Shown: in pieces, positions 1 through 9,441 of the stretch
Layout: every line of letters starts with the position of its first letter
Position numbering within the stretch: the stretch's first letter is position 1
From: an uncultured bacterium
Lineage (GTDB): Bacteria; Bacillota; Clostridia; Lachnospirales; Lachnospiraceae
Direction of reading: 5' to 3'
Length of the DNA stretch: 64,000 nucleotides
NCBI GenBank assembly: GCA_948467735.1
Contig: CAOKFN010000026.1
Location: 1 to 64,000 of the forward strand
Program-made: the position numbers and the translations under genes
Notes under the pieces: generated by a model
Told to the model about the DNA's origin: nothing
Databases searched by the model: none
The model's input: the letters and a program-made list of their open reading frames with translations, nothing else

Positions 1-78
1 GCTTTATGCGGCCTGTAGGCATTTTTCTTATTGTGGAACTGTTAAAGACCCGGGATTGACATTTATGGAGAATACAAA

Positions 79-222
79 ATGGCGGAAATTAAATATTGGT
101 TGAATTATGAAGGCTTTTGTGCTACTATCTTAAAAGCGGACGCAGCATGTCCGGAAACTGTATATTCAGGATGGGCGTTCCGCTTTGGGGCGCGGCCGCC
201 CGCAAGGAGGAGTGTCGCATGA
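79..222 (+). CDS. possible 47-residue leader peptide or gene remnant
   Basis: A small frame begins ATGGCGGAAATT, with GGAGA about nine bases upstream, and ends in a TGA that overlaps the ATG of the next gene (ATGA). That arrangement would allow translational coupling to the methyltransferase. The product (47 residues, starting MAEIKYWLNYEG) matches no family I recognise and has no obvious signal or membrane segment. It could be a genuine small gene, the relic of a longer one, or chance. The rest of the first 218 bases shows only a weak TTGACA-like hexamer near 55. Confidence 0.3.
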   Translation: MAEIKYWLNYEGFCATILKADAACPETVYSGWAFRFGARPPARRSVA

Positions 223-998
223 GCATAAAACACAATTTATTTTATGGTTCCCTTTTTCTGCATCAAAAATTGGCAAAACATTTTAAAGGCGAGCTGGTCT
301 TTGTACCTTCGGGGTATCTAAAAAATAATATTGTCACTCAGCCTATGGCGTATGATGCGGTTTCCTCAAATATGTATCAGGATTATAAGCATCAGATGGA
401 TTATGTCAGATACCGGACAATCGAGCTGATAGCGGAAGAAATCGGGCGGCAGTGTATTCCCGGCGATATCGCTGAAGCAGGCGTGGATTATGGAGATTGT
501 TCATGGATTATCAACAGAGCCTATCCCGACAGAACCTTCTATTTATATGACACCTTTTCCGGTTTTGATAAACGCGATGTGGAAGTTGAGCAGAACCGCC
601 GATACACGTCGGCGGAATTTTTCGAGAGTGCGAATTATTTTAAACGCAGTAACTTTAAATCCTCCGACGAGCAGATGGAATATGTGAGAAAACGTTTGGC
701 GCATCCGGAAAAGGCGGTGTTCAGAAAAGGCTATTTTCCCCAGACCGCCGCGGAGGAAACGGAGAAAACATTCGCCTTTGTTTCGCTGGACATGGATCTG
801 TACCAGCCAATCGTAAATGGTATCGAGTTTTTTTATCCCAGACTGAGCAGGGGCGGATATATCATGATCCATGACTATAATCATCGGGAGTTTCAGGGAA
901 TCAAACAGGCGGTGGCGGAGAGTGAAACGAAATTTGGCCCCATACCCAAATTCCCGCTTCCTGACCAAGGCGGAAGCATAGTACTAACGAAAATATAA
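219..998 (+). CDS. TylF/MycF-family O-methyltransferase-like protein
   Basis: The 259-residue protein resembles the TylF (macrocin O-methyltransferase) family of SAM-dependent enzymes, which in gut bacteria are often found in surface-polysaccharide loci. Visible landmarks are the SAM-binding region GDIAEAGVDYGD followed by FYLYDTFSGFD, and the acidic metal-binding stretch FVSLDMDLYQP with GGYIMIHDYNH further on. The start at 219 is chosen because AAGGAGG lies eight bases upstream; an in-frame ATG at 117 has no such site. The next gene begins directly after the stop, so the two are probably one operon. The substrate (sugar or nucleotide sugar) is inference. Confidence 0.75.
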   Translation: MSIKHNLFYGSLFLHQKLAKHFKGELVFVPSGYLKNNIVTQPMAYDAVSSNMYQDYKHQMDYVRYRTIELIAEEIGRQCIPGDIAEAGVDYGDCSWIINRAYPDRTFYLYDTFSGFDKRDVEVEQNRRYTSAEFFESANYFKRSNFKSSDEQMEYVRKRLAHPEKAVFRKGYFPQTAAEETEKTFAFVSLDMDLYQPIVNGIEFFYPRLSRGGYIMIHDYNHREFQGIKQAVAESETKFGPIPKFPLPDQGGSIVLTKI

Positions 999-2273
999 AT
1001 GATCATTGAGGACGGGCAAGGGATGGAAACGGAGAAAGCGCTGCATAGGGGAAAAGAGGCGTCCGGCAGAGAAACGGGCAGGGAAAACGACGGGGCGCCA
1101 AAGAGGATGACGGAACTGGAGCTGCTCAGATGTGCGGCCATGATGATGGTGGCGGCGCTGCATTATCTGGGGAAGGGCGGCCTGCTGTTGGATTTGGCTC
1201 AGCCAGTGGGGGCCGCCGGCATGGCCGCATGGCTGGTGGAGGCTTTCTGCATTGTGGCGGTGAATGTGTATATGTTCATCAGCGGATATTTTCTGTGCAT
1301 GTCCTCCTTTAAGCTGAGCCGCCTGATACAGCTCTGGCTGCAGGTGTGGGCGTATTCCGTGACCTTCGGCCTGATTGGGGCGCTGACGGGAATATTGGGG
1401 GAGGCTTCCTTCGACACCCATTATCTGCTGACGATGTTGTTTCCTATTTCCATGGAGCATTATTGGTTTATGACCGCGTATGTGATTATGTATCTGCTTC
1501 TGCCCTTTGTGGGAATCGGAGTGCGGAAAATGACAGAGCAGCAGATGCGGGCGGCGCTGGGACTTTTGTTTTTTCTGTTCTGCTTCTTGAAGAGTGTCCT
1601 TCCCGTGCGGCTGGAAATGGATCAGCTGGGATATGACTGCCTGTGGTATCTGTGCGTATTTTTGGCGGCAGCCTATGTGCGTCGTTTCGGGGTGCCTTTT
1701 TTGGAAAAAAGAGGGCGCTGTCTGGGGCTGTATGTGGGAAGCTGTCTGTTGATATTCGGGGGGACGATGATTCTGCGGGAGATTTTCCTGAACACGGGCA
1801 GTCTGGAGAGAAGGATGCGGATGTGTTATGAATATAATCATATTCTGCCGTTTCTGGCGGCGGTCGGGCTGTTCGGCGCGTTTCGCGGTATGAGGATTCA
1901 GGGGAGGGCGGCGAAGGCCATCCAAAGGATTGCGCCCCATACGCTGGGGGTATATCTGCTTCATGAGAATCTGGGGCTGCGCGAGAGCTGGCAGAACCTG
2001 TTCGGGGCGGATAGGATAGCCGCAAAGCTTATGGACGCCGGGAGCGGAGCCGGCGCCGTACAAGCGGCCGTCAGTCTGTTTCTGGGGATCATTACGGCGG
2101 CGGTGTGCGTGTTTGCCTGCGGGATTTTGGCTGATATGGTGAGAAAATGGATGTTTGGCTTTCTGAATCGGGGACTTTCTAGAATTTCGTTGTACCGCAG
2201 GCTGACGGAAGGCGTCCGGAGAGTGGATGAGATGTTTGCGGTTTCCCGGGAGGAAAAGTCCGGCGGAGCATAA
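999..2273 (+). CDS. membrane acyltransferase (acyltransferase-3 family)
   Basis: The 424-residue polytopic protein starts immediately after the methyltransferase stop. After a hydrophilic first ~35 residues comes MTELELLRCAAMMMVAALHYL, the typical first helix of OafA/NodX-type acyltransferases with the conserved R and H, followed by about ten hydrophobic segments and FISGYF. Such enzymes transfer acetyl or similar groups to cell-surface sugars. Start choice is uncertain: ATG 999 or ATG 1023, the latter preceded by GGGCAAGGG. Paired with the methyltransferase it suggests decoration of a surface polysaccharide. The C-terminal ~45 residues are basic and probably cytoplasmic. Confidence 0.75.
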   Translation: MIIEDGQGMETEKALHRGKEASGRETGRENDGAPKRMTELELLRCAAMMMVAALHYLGKGGLLLDLAQPVGAAGMAAWLVEAFCIVAVNVYMFISGYFLCMSSFKLSRLIQLWLQVWAYSVTFGLIGALTGILGEASFDTHYLLTMLFPISMEHYWFMTAYVIMYLLLPFVGIGVRKMTEQQMRAALGLLFFLFCFLKSVLPVRLEMDQLGYDCLWYLCVFLAAAYVRRFGVPFLEKRGRCLGLYVGSCLLIFGGTMILREIFLNTGSLERRMRMCYEYNHILPFLAAVGLFGAFRGMRIQGRAAKAIQRIAPHTLGVYLLHENLGLRESWQNLFGADRIAAKLMDAGSGAGAVQAAVSLFLGIITAAVCVFACGILADMVRKWMFGFLNRGLSRISLYRRLTEGVRRVDEMFAVSREEKSGGA

Positions 2274-2383
2274 CGACGCCGGGAAAACGCTGTGATATCA
2301 AAGAGAAGGTGAAAGATTTGAAATGTTTAAGAAAAAACATGGAGGAGATGGACAATCGAATTTGGAAAGGATTTGGAAAGGGA

Positions 2384-2413
2384 TTGACAATTGCCTTCTT
2401 GAAAGAGTATAAT
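2384..2413 (+). promoter_or_regulatory. sigma-A-type promoter of the AraC-led glycan locus
   Basis: Consensus TTGACA (2384-2389) and TATAAT (2408-2413) are separated by 18 bases. It lies about 90 bases before the AraC-type regulator and is the best promoter match in this part of the window. Confidence 0.8.
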
Positions 2414-2475
2414 AATGTTACAATGCTTTTTGAGATGGGTAGATTATGTCTGCCCATGATTTTTTTGGCTTAAAA

Positions 2476-2489
2476 TGTAAGCGCTTACA
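2476..2489. promoter_or_regulatory. cre site (CcpA operator)
   Basis: TGTAAGCGCTTACA is a perfect 14-base palindrome that fits the catabolite-responsive element consensus TGWAANCGNTNWCA. It sits about 63 bases downstream of the -10 box and just before the regulator start, a position where CcpA would act as a roadblock. Carbon catabolite repression of the locus is inferred. Confidence 0.75.
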
Positions 2490-2504
2490 TAAATTGGTGG
2501 TTAG

Positions 2505-4172
2505 ATGAAAAAAGAAAAAAATTATGCAGCCAGATCGGTTGTTCATGAGCTTCTGCCCTATGTCATATTCGTTTTAATCGCGATTTTGCTTATTAATGGG
2601 GGAATGATATATACAATTTCGGCAGTGATGGAAAAGGAACGGAAGCAGGGTTCGGTAAAATTAGAGGAATATGTGAAAAGCTCGGGTCTTGCCCAGAACG
2701 GGGAGGAGGAATTTCCGAGGGAGAAGGATTTGCAGGCATTTCTGAACTTTCATCGGGATTATTTTGAGAATAGTTTGTATCGGGCGGTTTTTTTGAGTAA
2801 TGTTTTTATACTGTTATCAGGGGGAGGATTGATTGCGTGGCAGTTTTTCCGATATCTTCTTCCGGTGAAAAAGGTCGTCCGTTATATGAACGGCCGCGGG
2901 GACAGCGGAACGGAAATTCGCTATAATAACCTCGGCAAAGAAATTCTCGTGTCGTTGGAAGATTATGAAGTCTGTAAGGCCAAGTTAGAACAGGTTGAGT
3001 CCATTGTGCAGGCCGATTTTATTGAAAAGCTGCTGAACGCTGAATTTAAGAGCGAGAGCAGGATTCGGGCGGAAGCGGAGAATGTGGGAATAACCATATA
3101 TGGCTATCGGTATCTGCTCATTGTGGCGGGAATTTATAACAATATGGCGGATGAAGACGTGGACGCGGGGACGATTTATGAGAGTACGAGGGCGCTGGAC
3201 TATTTGGAGTTAAAATTCAAATGGGGCGGGTATCTGGCGAATCTTTGGTCAAAGAAGATTAGTTATCGCCGGATGATGCTTGTGCTTCAGCTTCAGGACG
3301 CTTTCCCCATGGAATATCTTCAGGAACTGGGGGAGGAATTTCAGCGGGAGTACGGGGTGAAGATTTACTGGGGAATCAGCCGGCTTTGCGAGGATCCTCT
3401 TTATTTGTGGAAACATAAGGAGGAGGCGTATGCGGCCATTAACTGCTGCGATGCCGGGCAGACCTGCGTGGAATATTCGCCGGAACTGGAAGCCGGCATG
3501 AAATGCTATTTCCCTTTGGTGGCCAGAAACAATGTAATCGCTTATATCAGGTCGGGCAATGTGACCGAAACAGGCAAAATTATCGCGCTTTTGAAGGAAG
3601 AAAACTGCGTTAGAAGGAAATTGTCCCATAATCAGTTTGTCGCTTTGAACAGCCGCACTATCAGGATGTTTGAAAAATTTCAAGAGCAGGATAATTATAA
3701 TACGGAAGCGATGATTGACTGTCTCAATGAATTTGTGATTCAGGACGAGGGCGTCCATGAGGAATATTTTGAGCGGCTGAATGAGCTCTGCATGGAATTA
3801 TGTGCAAAGTTTAATGAAGAAAAAAAGGATAAAAAGAATAAGCTTGCGGAAGAAATCAAAGCTTTTGTGGATAAGAATTATCAGGACAGCAGTTTGAGCC
3901 TGACACAGCTTGGGGCGGCGTTTAACATATCCGATAGTTATGTGTCGTTGATTTTTAAAGAGTGCTTTGATATTAAGTTCTCAACCTATGTGGAAAAGAT
4001 AAGAATCCGTCATGCGGACAGGCTGCTTGGGGAGACTGAACTGACTGTGCGGGAAATTGCGGAACAGACCGGGTATAGCAGCGAGCAGTCATTTCGGCGT
4101 GCTTTTAAAAAGGTAAGGGGTGTCAGCCCCAAGGATGCAAGGGAGGCCTTGGCCATCCGAAAGAGCGGATGA
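2505..4172 (+). CDS. membrane-anchored AraC-family regulator
   Basis: The 555-residue protein has a transmembrane helix near residues 13-37 and a second near 90-118, bracketing a short extracytoplasmic segment. A middle region of ~300 residues resembles the linker of YesN/YesS-like regulators. The C-terminus (about 450-550) is an AraC helix-turn-helix pair, with LTQLGAAFNISDSYVSLIFK and the second motif VREIAEQTGYSSEQSFRRAFKK. Such proteins switch on adjacent carbohydrate genes. It heads a + strand run continuing to 23669 and is itself under a cre site, so it probably controls the importers and glycosidases downstream. The ribosome site before ATG 2505 is weak (GGTGG). Confidence 0.85.
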   Translation: MKKEKNYAARSVVHELLPYVIFVLIAILLINGGMIYTISAVMEKERKQGSVKLEEYVKSSGLAQNGEEEFPREKDLQAFLNFHRDYFENSLYRAVFLSNVFILLSGGGLIAWQFFRYLLPVKKVVRYMNGRGDSGTEIRYNNLGKEILVSLEDYEVCKAKLEQVESIVQADFIEKLLNAEFKSESRIRAEAENVGITIYGYRYLLIVAGIYNNMADEDVDAGTIYESTRALDYLELKFKWGGYLANLWSKKISYRRMMLVLQLQDAFPMEYLQELGEEFQREYGVKIYWGISRLCEDPLYLWKHKEEAYAAINCCDAGQTCVEYSPELEAGMKCYFPLVARNNVIAYIRSGNVTETGKIIALLKEENCVRRKLSHNQFVALNSRTIRMFEKFQEQDNYNTEAMIDCLNEFVIQDEGVHEEYFERLNELCMELCAKFNEEKKDKKNKLAEEIKAFVDKNYQDSSLSLTQLGAAFNISDSYVSLIFKECFDIKFSTYVEKIRIRHADRLLGETELTVREIAEQTGYSSEQSFRRAFKKVRGVSPKDAREALAIRKSG

Positions 4173-4188
4173 AGGAAGGGACTTTAAA

Positions 4189-6276
4189 ATGAATCTTGAT
4201 ATTGAGTTTGGGGCGGAGATTCCTTTGTTCGGACAGAAAGATAGGACAAATGGAAGAGGTGCTTCCTATGGTTTTATCAATGGAACGGTAACTTTTCCAC
4301 GGCGAAGGGCGTCGGCAGACCGGCTGTTTATGCAGGATGGCGCTGTCTGTGTGGTGGAACGGGATCAGGAGAGGTTTCGGGAGTATCATCCGGGCGCCAC
4401 GGATTATGACTTCGGAGGGATGATATTCCGGATATCGCTTCCGGAAGGGGCATATGATTTTGAGGTGGAGTGTACGGGAGACGGGGAGTCCATAGCCGTC
4501 GGCATCGCAGGGATGAATCCGGAGCGGATTGTTCAAGGAGGTTATTGGGATGCGGGAAAGCTGGTTCCCGTCAGGCACAGAGCTTCTTGGAATGGCAGTA
4601 TCTGGCGGTATTCCTACGTAAACGGAATATCTTATGTGGATATTTCATTGGAACCTTTGCAGCCTGACAAGGTAATTGGCTTGAGGCGCATATGCGTCAA
4701 GGAACATGTGTTTTCTAAGTGTGGGGAGAGAGGAGAAAACGGCGTCGGCGGAAATGGTGTTCCTTCTATATATATATTGGGTGATTCCACGGCGAAGTCA
4801 TATGTTTTTGAGGAAGCTCCCATGAGCGGGTGGGGACAGCTTTTTTACCGGATGGCTGCCGCCGGGCCGGAGGGAGTGGTAAATTATTCCAACGGCGGGC
4901 GTTCCCTGAGGGTGATGCATCAGGAGGGAAGGTTCAACGATTTGCTTTTGTCAGGGCGGGCGGGAGATTTTGTTCTGCTCCAGTCGGGGCATAACGACGA
5001 AAGGGACAGAAATGACGGAACGGATCCCGACGGAGAGGAAAGCCGTTTCGGAAGAGGAAGTACGGAAGAAATGTATTACGGACTGTTGACGAAGCATTTT
5101 ATTCCGGCCATCCGTTCGGTGGGAATGATTCCGGTGCTTGTGACGCCCGTGACCAGAATCAATGCCGGGTGCGGAGACGATGCGGTTTTTCGGGATTCCT
5201 TTCAGAAAAGAAAATTTCCCGAGGTGATGAGAAGAGCGGCGGCGGATACGGGGACTCTGCTTTTGGATTTGAATAAAAAGAGCGTGGAGCATTTTAACGA
5301 AATCGGCGCGGCGGCAGCGAGGGCGATGGTGATGTCCTTGGAGCCGGGAGAGACGCCGGGCAAGACCAACGGCGGCAGCTATGCCAATGGCAATCCGGGG
5401 AACCATGCGGACGGAACTCACTATAAAGAATGCCTTTCCCGACAATACTGCAGGATGGCGGCGGAGGAAATCGTGAGAACGGCGGCAGGGGGAAATGCCG
5501 CGGCGGAGGGCCTTCGGGGGCTGCTTCGCAGCGAGGTGCTGAGGGCGGTAAATACGGGGGAGTATGGGGAGGTATTTCCGGAAATCTGCAAAGATACCAT
5601 ATCCGGCAGAGGCGCTTATTATCGCAATCAAATAGAAAAGATGGTCCAGCTTGGGGTGTTTCATAAGGATGAGGACGGAAATTTTCGTCCCTTCGCGCCC
5701 TGCGGCCGGGAGGAATTTCAGGAAGGAATCCGTAAAATCTGGGGGCTTTCGGAGGATTTTGGGCGGGAGAGGGAAGAAGCTTCCGGAGCGGGAAACGCGG
5801 AGGTACTTTCTTCGGAAGGGGAGAATATGCGGCGGCTCAAAACGGAGGAAGAAAGCACGGCTTTTACCCGGCTGGACGCGGCGGAGATTTTGTACGACGC
5901 CTACGCCGCGCGGTTTGGCATGGGAGAGGAGAGGAAGCCTCCCTATATGACGGATTATAACGGCAGGAATATTGATCCTACAGACCCCAATTATGACGCG
6001 AATCTGCCGTCGGGTGAAACGATGTATTACCCGCTGACGCCTTTTGAGCGGGTGACGGATCTGGGGGGAGTACACGGAGAAAAAAGGCGGAAATTGGAAG
6101 CGGTTTATTGTCTGGGGCTGATGCGCTGCGAGGGAGGAATCAGGAGGGGTTCTTTGGAAAACGGAACGCTTTTTGAACCCGGCCGTCCGCTTACCAGAGA
6201 GAGAGCAGCAAAATATCTATACTTTTGTTTTGTGCTTGGTCAAAATATCATAAGGGAAAATCATTGCACGTTTTAG
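4189..6276 (+). CDS. CE12-like SGNH acetylesterase with S-layer-homology-like tail
   Basis: A 695-residue SGNH/GDSL hydrolase. Block I is GDST (Ser200), an NGGRS block follows, then SGHND (His268-Asp270) and ADGTHY (Asp408, His411), matching the rhamnogalacturonan acetylesterase (CE12, RhgT-like) pattern that removes acetyl groups from pectin backbones. Residues ~1-175 look like a beta-sandwich domain. The C-terminal ~220 residues contain three SLH-like stretches (for example MVQLGVFHKDEDGNFRPFAP, and LTRERAAKYLY near the end). No signal peptide is visible, which is odd for an SLH protein. The start at 4189 follows GAAGGAAGGG; it begins 16 bases after the regulator stop. Confidence 0.75.
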   Translation: MNLDIEFGAEIPLFGQKDRTNGRGASYGFINGTVTFPRRRASADRLFMQDGAVCVVERDQERFREYHPGATDYDFGGMIFRISLPEGAYDFEVECTGDGESIAVGIAGMNPERIVQGGYWDAGKLVPVRHRASWNGSIWRYSYVNGISYVDISLEPLQPDKVIGLRRICVKEHVFSKCGERGENGVGGNGVPSIYILGDSTAKSYVFEEAPMSGWGQLFYRMAAAGPEGVVNYSNGGRSLRVMHQEGRFNDLLLSGRAGDFVLLQSGHNDERDRNDGTDPDGEESRFGRGSTEEMYYGLLTKHFIPAIRSVGMIPVLVTPVTRINAGCGDDAVFRDSFQKRKFPEVMRRAAADTGTLLLDLNKKSVEHFNEIGAAAARAMVMSLEPGETPGKTNGGSYANGNPGNHADGTHYKECLSRQYCRMAAEEIVRTAAGGNAAAEGLRGLLRSEVLRAVNTGEYGEVFPEICKDTISGRGAYYRNQIEKMVQLGVFHKDEDGNFRPFAPCGREEFQEGIRKIWGLSEDFGREREEASGAGNAEVLSSEGENMRRLKTEEESTAFTRLDAAEILYDAYAARFGMGEERKPPYMTDYNGRNIDPTDPNYDANLPSGETMYYPLTPFERVTDLGGVHGEKRRKLEAVYCLGLMRCEGGIRRGSLENGTLFEPGRPLTRERAAKYLYFCFVLGQNIIRENHCTF

Positions 6277-6429
6277 TAATAATCAGTGTTTTCATGACCA
6301 TACAATTCTTGAATCAGGCCTTAGTAAAGTATTGTATGTTTCAAAACGGATATGAATGGGGTAAAGTTATAATATTCCCAGCCTTTGGGTTTTTGACCGG
6401 GCGGCCAGATTTGGAGGTAATGAAGTGAT

Positions 6430-9400
6430 ATGAAGAAATTCAAGTTCAATAAGTGTGTGGAATACTACATAGTGATTGCGGCGCTGGTGGTGCTGGTGAT
6501 TGTCTTTGGGGTGCAGTCCGTGGTGAAGAGGAATCAGAGCAGCGGTCAGTCTCAGAAGGATGGAGAGGAATTGGCGCGGCTTGAACAGATGGATTACATT
6601 GCGTATGAAACTTATGGGGAAACACAGGTTTCGTATGCCGTACTTTCCTCCGATTACGCGGCACGCGGGTATGTCGGAACGGATGCCTCCATTGCGCTGG
6701 CACCCAAGCAGGCTGACACCGCAGGAGCCGGCGTCCTTCAGACGGGGATTGCGGACTACAGCGGCGAAGCTCTGGTTCTGAAGGAGAATGCGAACGCCCA
6801 GTGGAGCTTCGATGTAAAGGAAGCGGGGCTGTACAGCATTGTGCTTGATTATGCGGGCGTGGACGGAGACGGCGCCAAGATTCAGAGACAAATCCTGATT
6901 GACGGGGAGATCCCTTGTGCGGAGGCATCCAATGTATGCTTCTACCGTCATTTTATTGAATCGGGAGATGTGAAAATTAATGAAATCGGCGACGAGGTCT
7001 GGCCTACTCAGACGGAGGTTGTGATGTGGCTGACGCAGGCGGCCCATGATTCCTACGGATATGATCCGGAGCCGATGTACTTTTATTTGTCCCAGGGAAA
7101 GCATACGCTCTCGATTAATTATGTGGATCAGCCCATAGCCATCCGGGAAGTCAGGCTGGAAGGAAAGCAGGAGATTCCTACCTATCAGGAAATGCTGCAG
7201 GTATATAATGCGAACGGGTATCAGAAGGTTTCCTCGGGGGCCGGCGATTACATAGAGGGTGAGGAGTCCGCTTGGAGAAGCGATTCCATCATCAGAAGAG
7301 AGAGCAATAATGATCCGGAAACGGTGCCGTTCTCGCTTTATAACAGAGTGCTGAACACGGTGGGCGGAAACCGCTGGAACCGTGGGGAGCAGAGCGTCAG
7401 CTGGGAATTTCAGGTGCTGGAGGGCGGTTTGTATGAAATCGCCGTGAAGGTATTGCAGGGCAGAAACGAAGGTATGCCTTCCTATCGTAAAGTCATGATA
7501 GACGGCAAAGTGCCTTTTCAGGAATTTTTGGAATATAAATTCCCTTATAACAAGACATGGTATGGGGAAGTGCTGTCCGATGAAAACGGAGAACCCTATC
7601 TGGTGTATCTGGAGCCGGGAGTTCACGAAATTACGCTGACGGCCCAGCTGGGACCGATTTCCTCCGTGATTGAGAGAACCACCAATGATATTTCCGTATT
7701 GTCGGAGATTACAAGAGATATCACCAAGATCACGGGAACGGAGCCCGATCCCAACTATGAATATGATTTGTACAGATTGATGCCGGAGCTGTCAGGAGAA
7801 TTAGAGGAGCTGGCTTCAAGCATCGAGGTGTGTGCGGATATTCTCGCCGCGATTACAAATAAGACCACATCGACGGAGAACAGCTATCGCGCCATTATCG
7901 ATACGCTGCGGAATTTCTCGGAAGATGTGGACAGAATTCCCAGAGCGCTGAGTGAGCTGGAAAATGCGCAGACAAATATGGGATCATACATAACCAGCCT
8001 GAAGGTGTCCCCGCTGCAGATTGACTATCTGGAGGTTAAGGCGCCGGAGGAGGAATTTGTGGTAAAGTCTTCCAATGCCTTCCAGAAGTTTTATGTATCA
8101 ACGGTGAATTTCCTGATGTCCTTCGTAAAGGATTATGATGCGGTCGGTACTACGAAAGAGGATGGGGAGAACGTGGTGCTGGATGTATGGATCGGACGCG
8201 GTTCCGAGTGGGGTGAAATTCTGAAGGAAATGATTGACGAGGATTTTACACCCAAGACCGGAATTTATGTCAATTTGAATGTCATGCCCAGCAGCCAGCT
8301 GACCACGGGAGGCGTTAATGTGCTGATGCTGTCCATTAACTCGGGCACGGCGCCGGATGTGGCGTTGTCCGTGGACTATAATCTGCCCTCGGAGTTTGCT
8401 TTCCGCGGCGCGTCGGTGGATTTGACGCAGTTTGATGATTTTGAGGAAGTGGAATCTTGGTTCTATGGCAACAGCATGGTGCCTTATGTATTCCGGGACG
8501 GTGTGTACGCGCTGCCGGAAACCATGGATTTCACGGTGATGTTTTATCGGAAGGATCTGATGCGCGAACTGGGACTGGAACTGCCGGAGACTTGGACGCA
8601 GCTCTATACGGATGTTCTTCCGAAGCTGTATGAAAATAATATGTCCTTTAACTTGTCCGTGGATACTTCCGTATCGTCGAGTTCTCCGGCGGCGCTTCGA
8701 GGATTTACCATGATGCTCCTGCAGAACGGCGGTTCCTATTATACGGCGGACGGAAAGCAGAGCGCCCTTGGCACGGCGCAGGCGTATCAGGCGTTTAAGT
8801 CATGGACGGATCTGTACAGCCAGTATGAGGTGGATGAGGAATCCAATCTGTTCACCCGTATGAGAACCGGAGCGACGCCTTTGGGTGTGGCAGGATATAC
8901 GGAATATATTCAGTTCCTGACTTCCGCTCCCGAATTGTACGGACGGTGGGGAGTGACGGCGGTGCCGGGCATTGCCAATGCGGACGGAACGATTTCCAGA
9001 GAGACCGGCTCCGTGTCTAAGACTGCAAACCTGATTCTGTCACAGTCAGATAAACAGGACGCCGCGTGGGAATTTTTGAAGTGGTGGATGTCGGAGGATA
9101 CACAGGTGAATTACGGCAGACAGCTTGAGGCGGTGATTGGGGAATCCGCGCGCTGGAATACGGCGAATGTGGACGCGTTCTTCAGGCTTCCATGGAAGAC
9201 GGAGGATAAGCTTGTGATTCAGGCAACCTTGGAAGACGCCCAAGAGCAGTATATTGTTCCCGGCGGTTACTTTACCAGCAGGCATTTGATTAACGCATGG
9301 AACCGTGTGGTTATCAATGATGAAAAAGCTAGGGATGCCCTTGAGGAAGCCGTAAAGGATATTAATAAAGAGCTGAACGTGAAGATAGAGGAGTTTGGCT

Positions 9401-9441
9401 TGCAAGATGTAGATGTCATTCCGCAGGAGGGTCGAAGATGA
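6430..9441 (+). CDS. large sugar ABC transporter binding protein fused to carbohydrate-binding-like domains
   Basis: At 1003 residues this is more than twice the usual length of a family-1 solute-binding protein. A signal/anchor helix lies at about residues 12-30, with no lipobox. Two beta-rich repeats (~60-240 and ~260-420) each begin with acidic text and contain LYSIVLDYAG or LYEIAVKVLQ motifs typical of CBM-like jelly rolls; a helical spacer follows. The last ~430 residues are the binding-protein fold (TPKTGIYVNLNVMPSSQLTTG, later PDVALSVDYNLP and AWEFLKWWMS). It sits at the cell surface feeding the two permeases that follow, the first overlapping by four bases (ATGA). GGAGGTAATGAAGTGAT precedes the ATG. 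Confidence 0.85.
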   Translation: MKKFKFNKCVEYYIVIAALVVLVIVFGVQSVVKRNQSSGQSQKDGEELARLEQMDYIAYETYGETQVSYAVLSSDYAARGYVGTDASIALAPKQADTAGAGVLQTGIADYSGEALVLKENANAQWSFDVKEAGLYSIVLDYAGVDGDGAKIQRQILIDGEIPCAEASNVCFYRHFIESGDVKINEIGDEVWPTQTEVVMWLTQAAHDSYGYDPEPMYFYLSQGKHTLSINYVDQPIAIREVRLEGKQEIPTYQEMLQVYNANGYQKVSSGAGDYIEGEESAWRSDSIIRRESNNDPETVPFSLYNRVLNTVGGNRWNRGEQSVSWEFQVLEGGLYEIAVKVLQGRNEGMPSYRKVMIDGKVPFQEFLEYKFPYNKTWYGEVLSDENGEPYLVYLEPGVHEITLTAQLGPISSVIERTTNDISVLSEITRDITKITGTEPDPNYEYDLYRLMPELSGELEELASSIEVCADILAAITNKTTSTENSYRAIIDTLRNFSEDVDRIPRALSELENAQTNMGSYITSLKVSPLQIDYLEVKAPEEEFVVKSSNAFQKFYVSTVNFLMSFVKDYDAVGTTKEDGENVVLDVWIGRGSEWGEILKEMIDEDFTPKTGIYVNLNVMPSSQLTTGGVNVLMLSINSGTAPDVALSVDYNLPSEFAFRGASVDLTQFDDFEEVESWFYGNSMVPYVFRDGVYALPETMDFTVMFYRKDLMRELGLELPETWTQLYTDVLPKLYENNMSFNLSVDTSVSSSSPAALRGFTMMLLQNGGSYYTADGKQSALGTAQAYQAFKSWTDLYSQYEVDEESNLFTRMRTGATPLGVAGYTEYIQFLTSAPELYGRWGVTAVPGIANADGTISRETGSVSKTANLILSQSDKQDAAWEFLKWWMSEDTQVNYGRQLEAVIGESARWNTANVDAFFRLPWKTEDKLVIQATLEDAQEQYIVPGGYFTSRHLINAWNRVVINDEKARDALEEAVKDINKELNVKIEEFGLQDVDVIPQEGRR

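Noticed and set aside
984..2063. 359-residue His/Gln-rich frame opposite the acyltransferase
   Set aside because: Shadow frame; composition is unnatural and the + strand gene has clear family features.
2324..2413. 29-residue frame starting MFKKKHGGDGQ
   Set aside because: It overlaps the consensus promoter of the AraC regulator and lacks similarity to anything.
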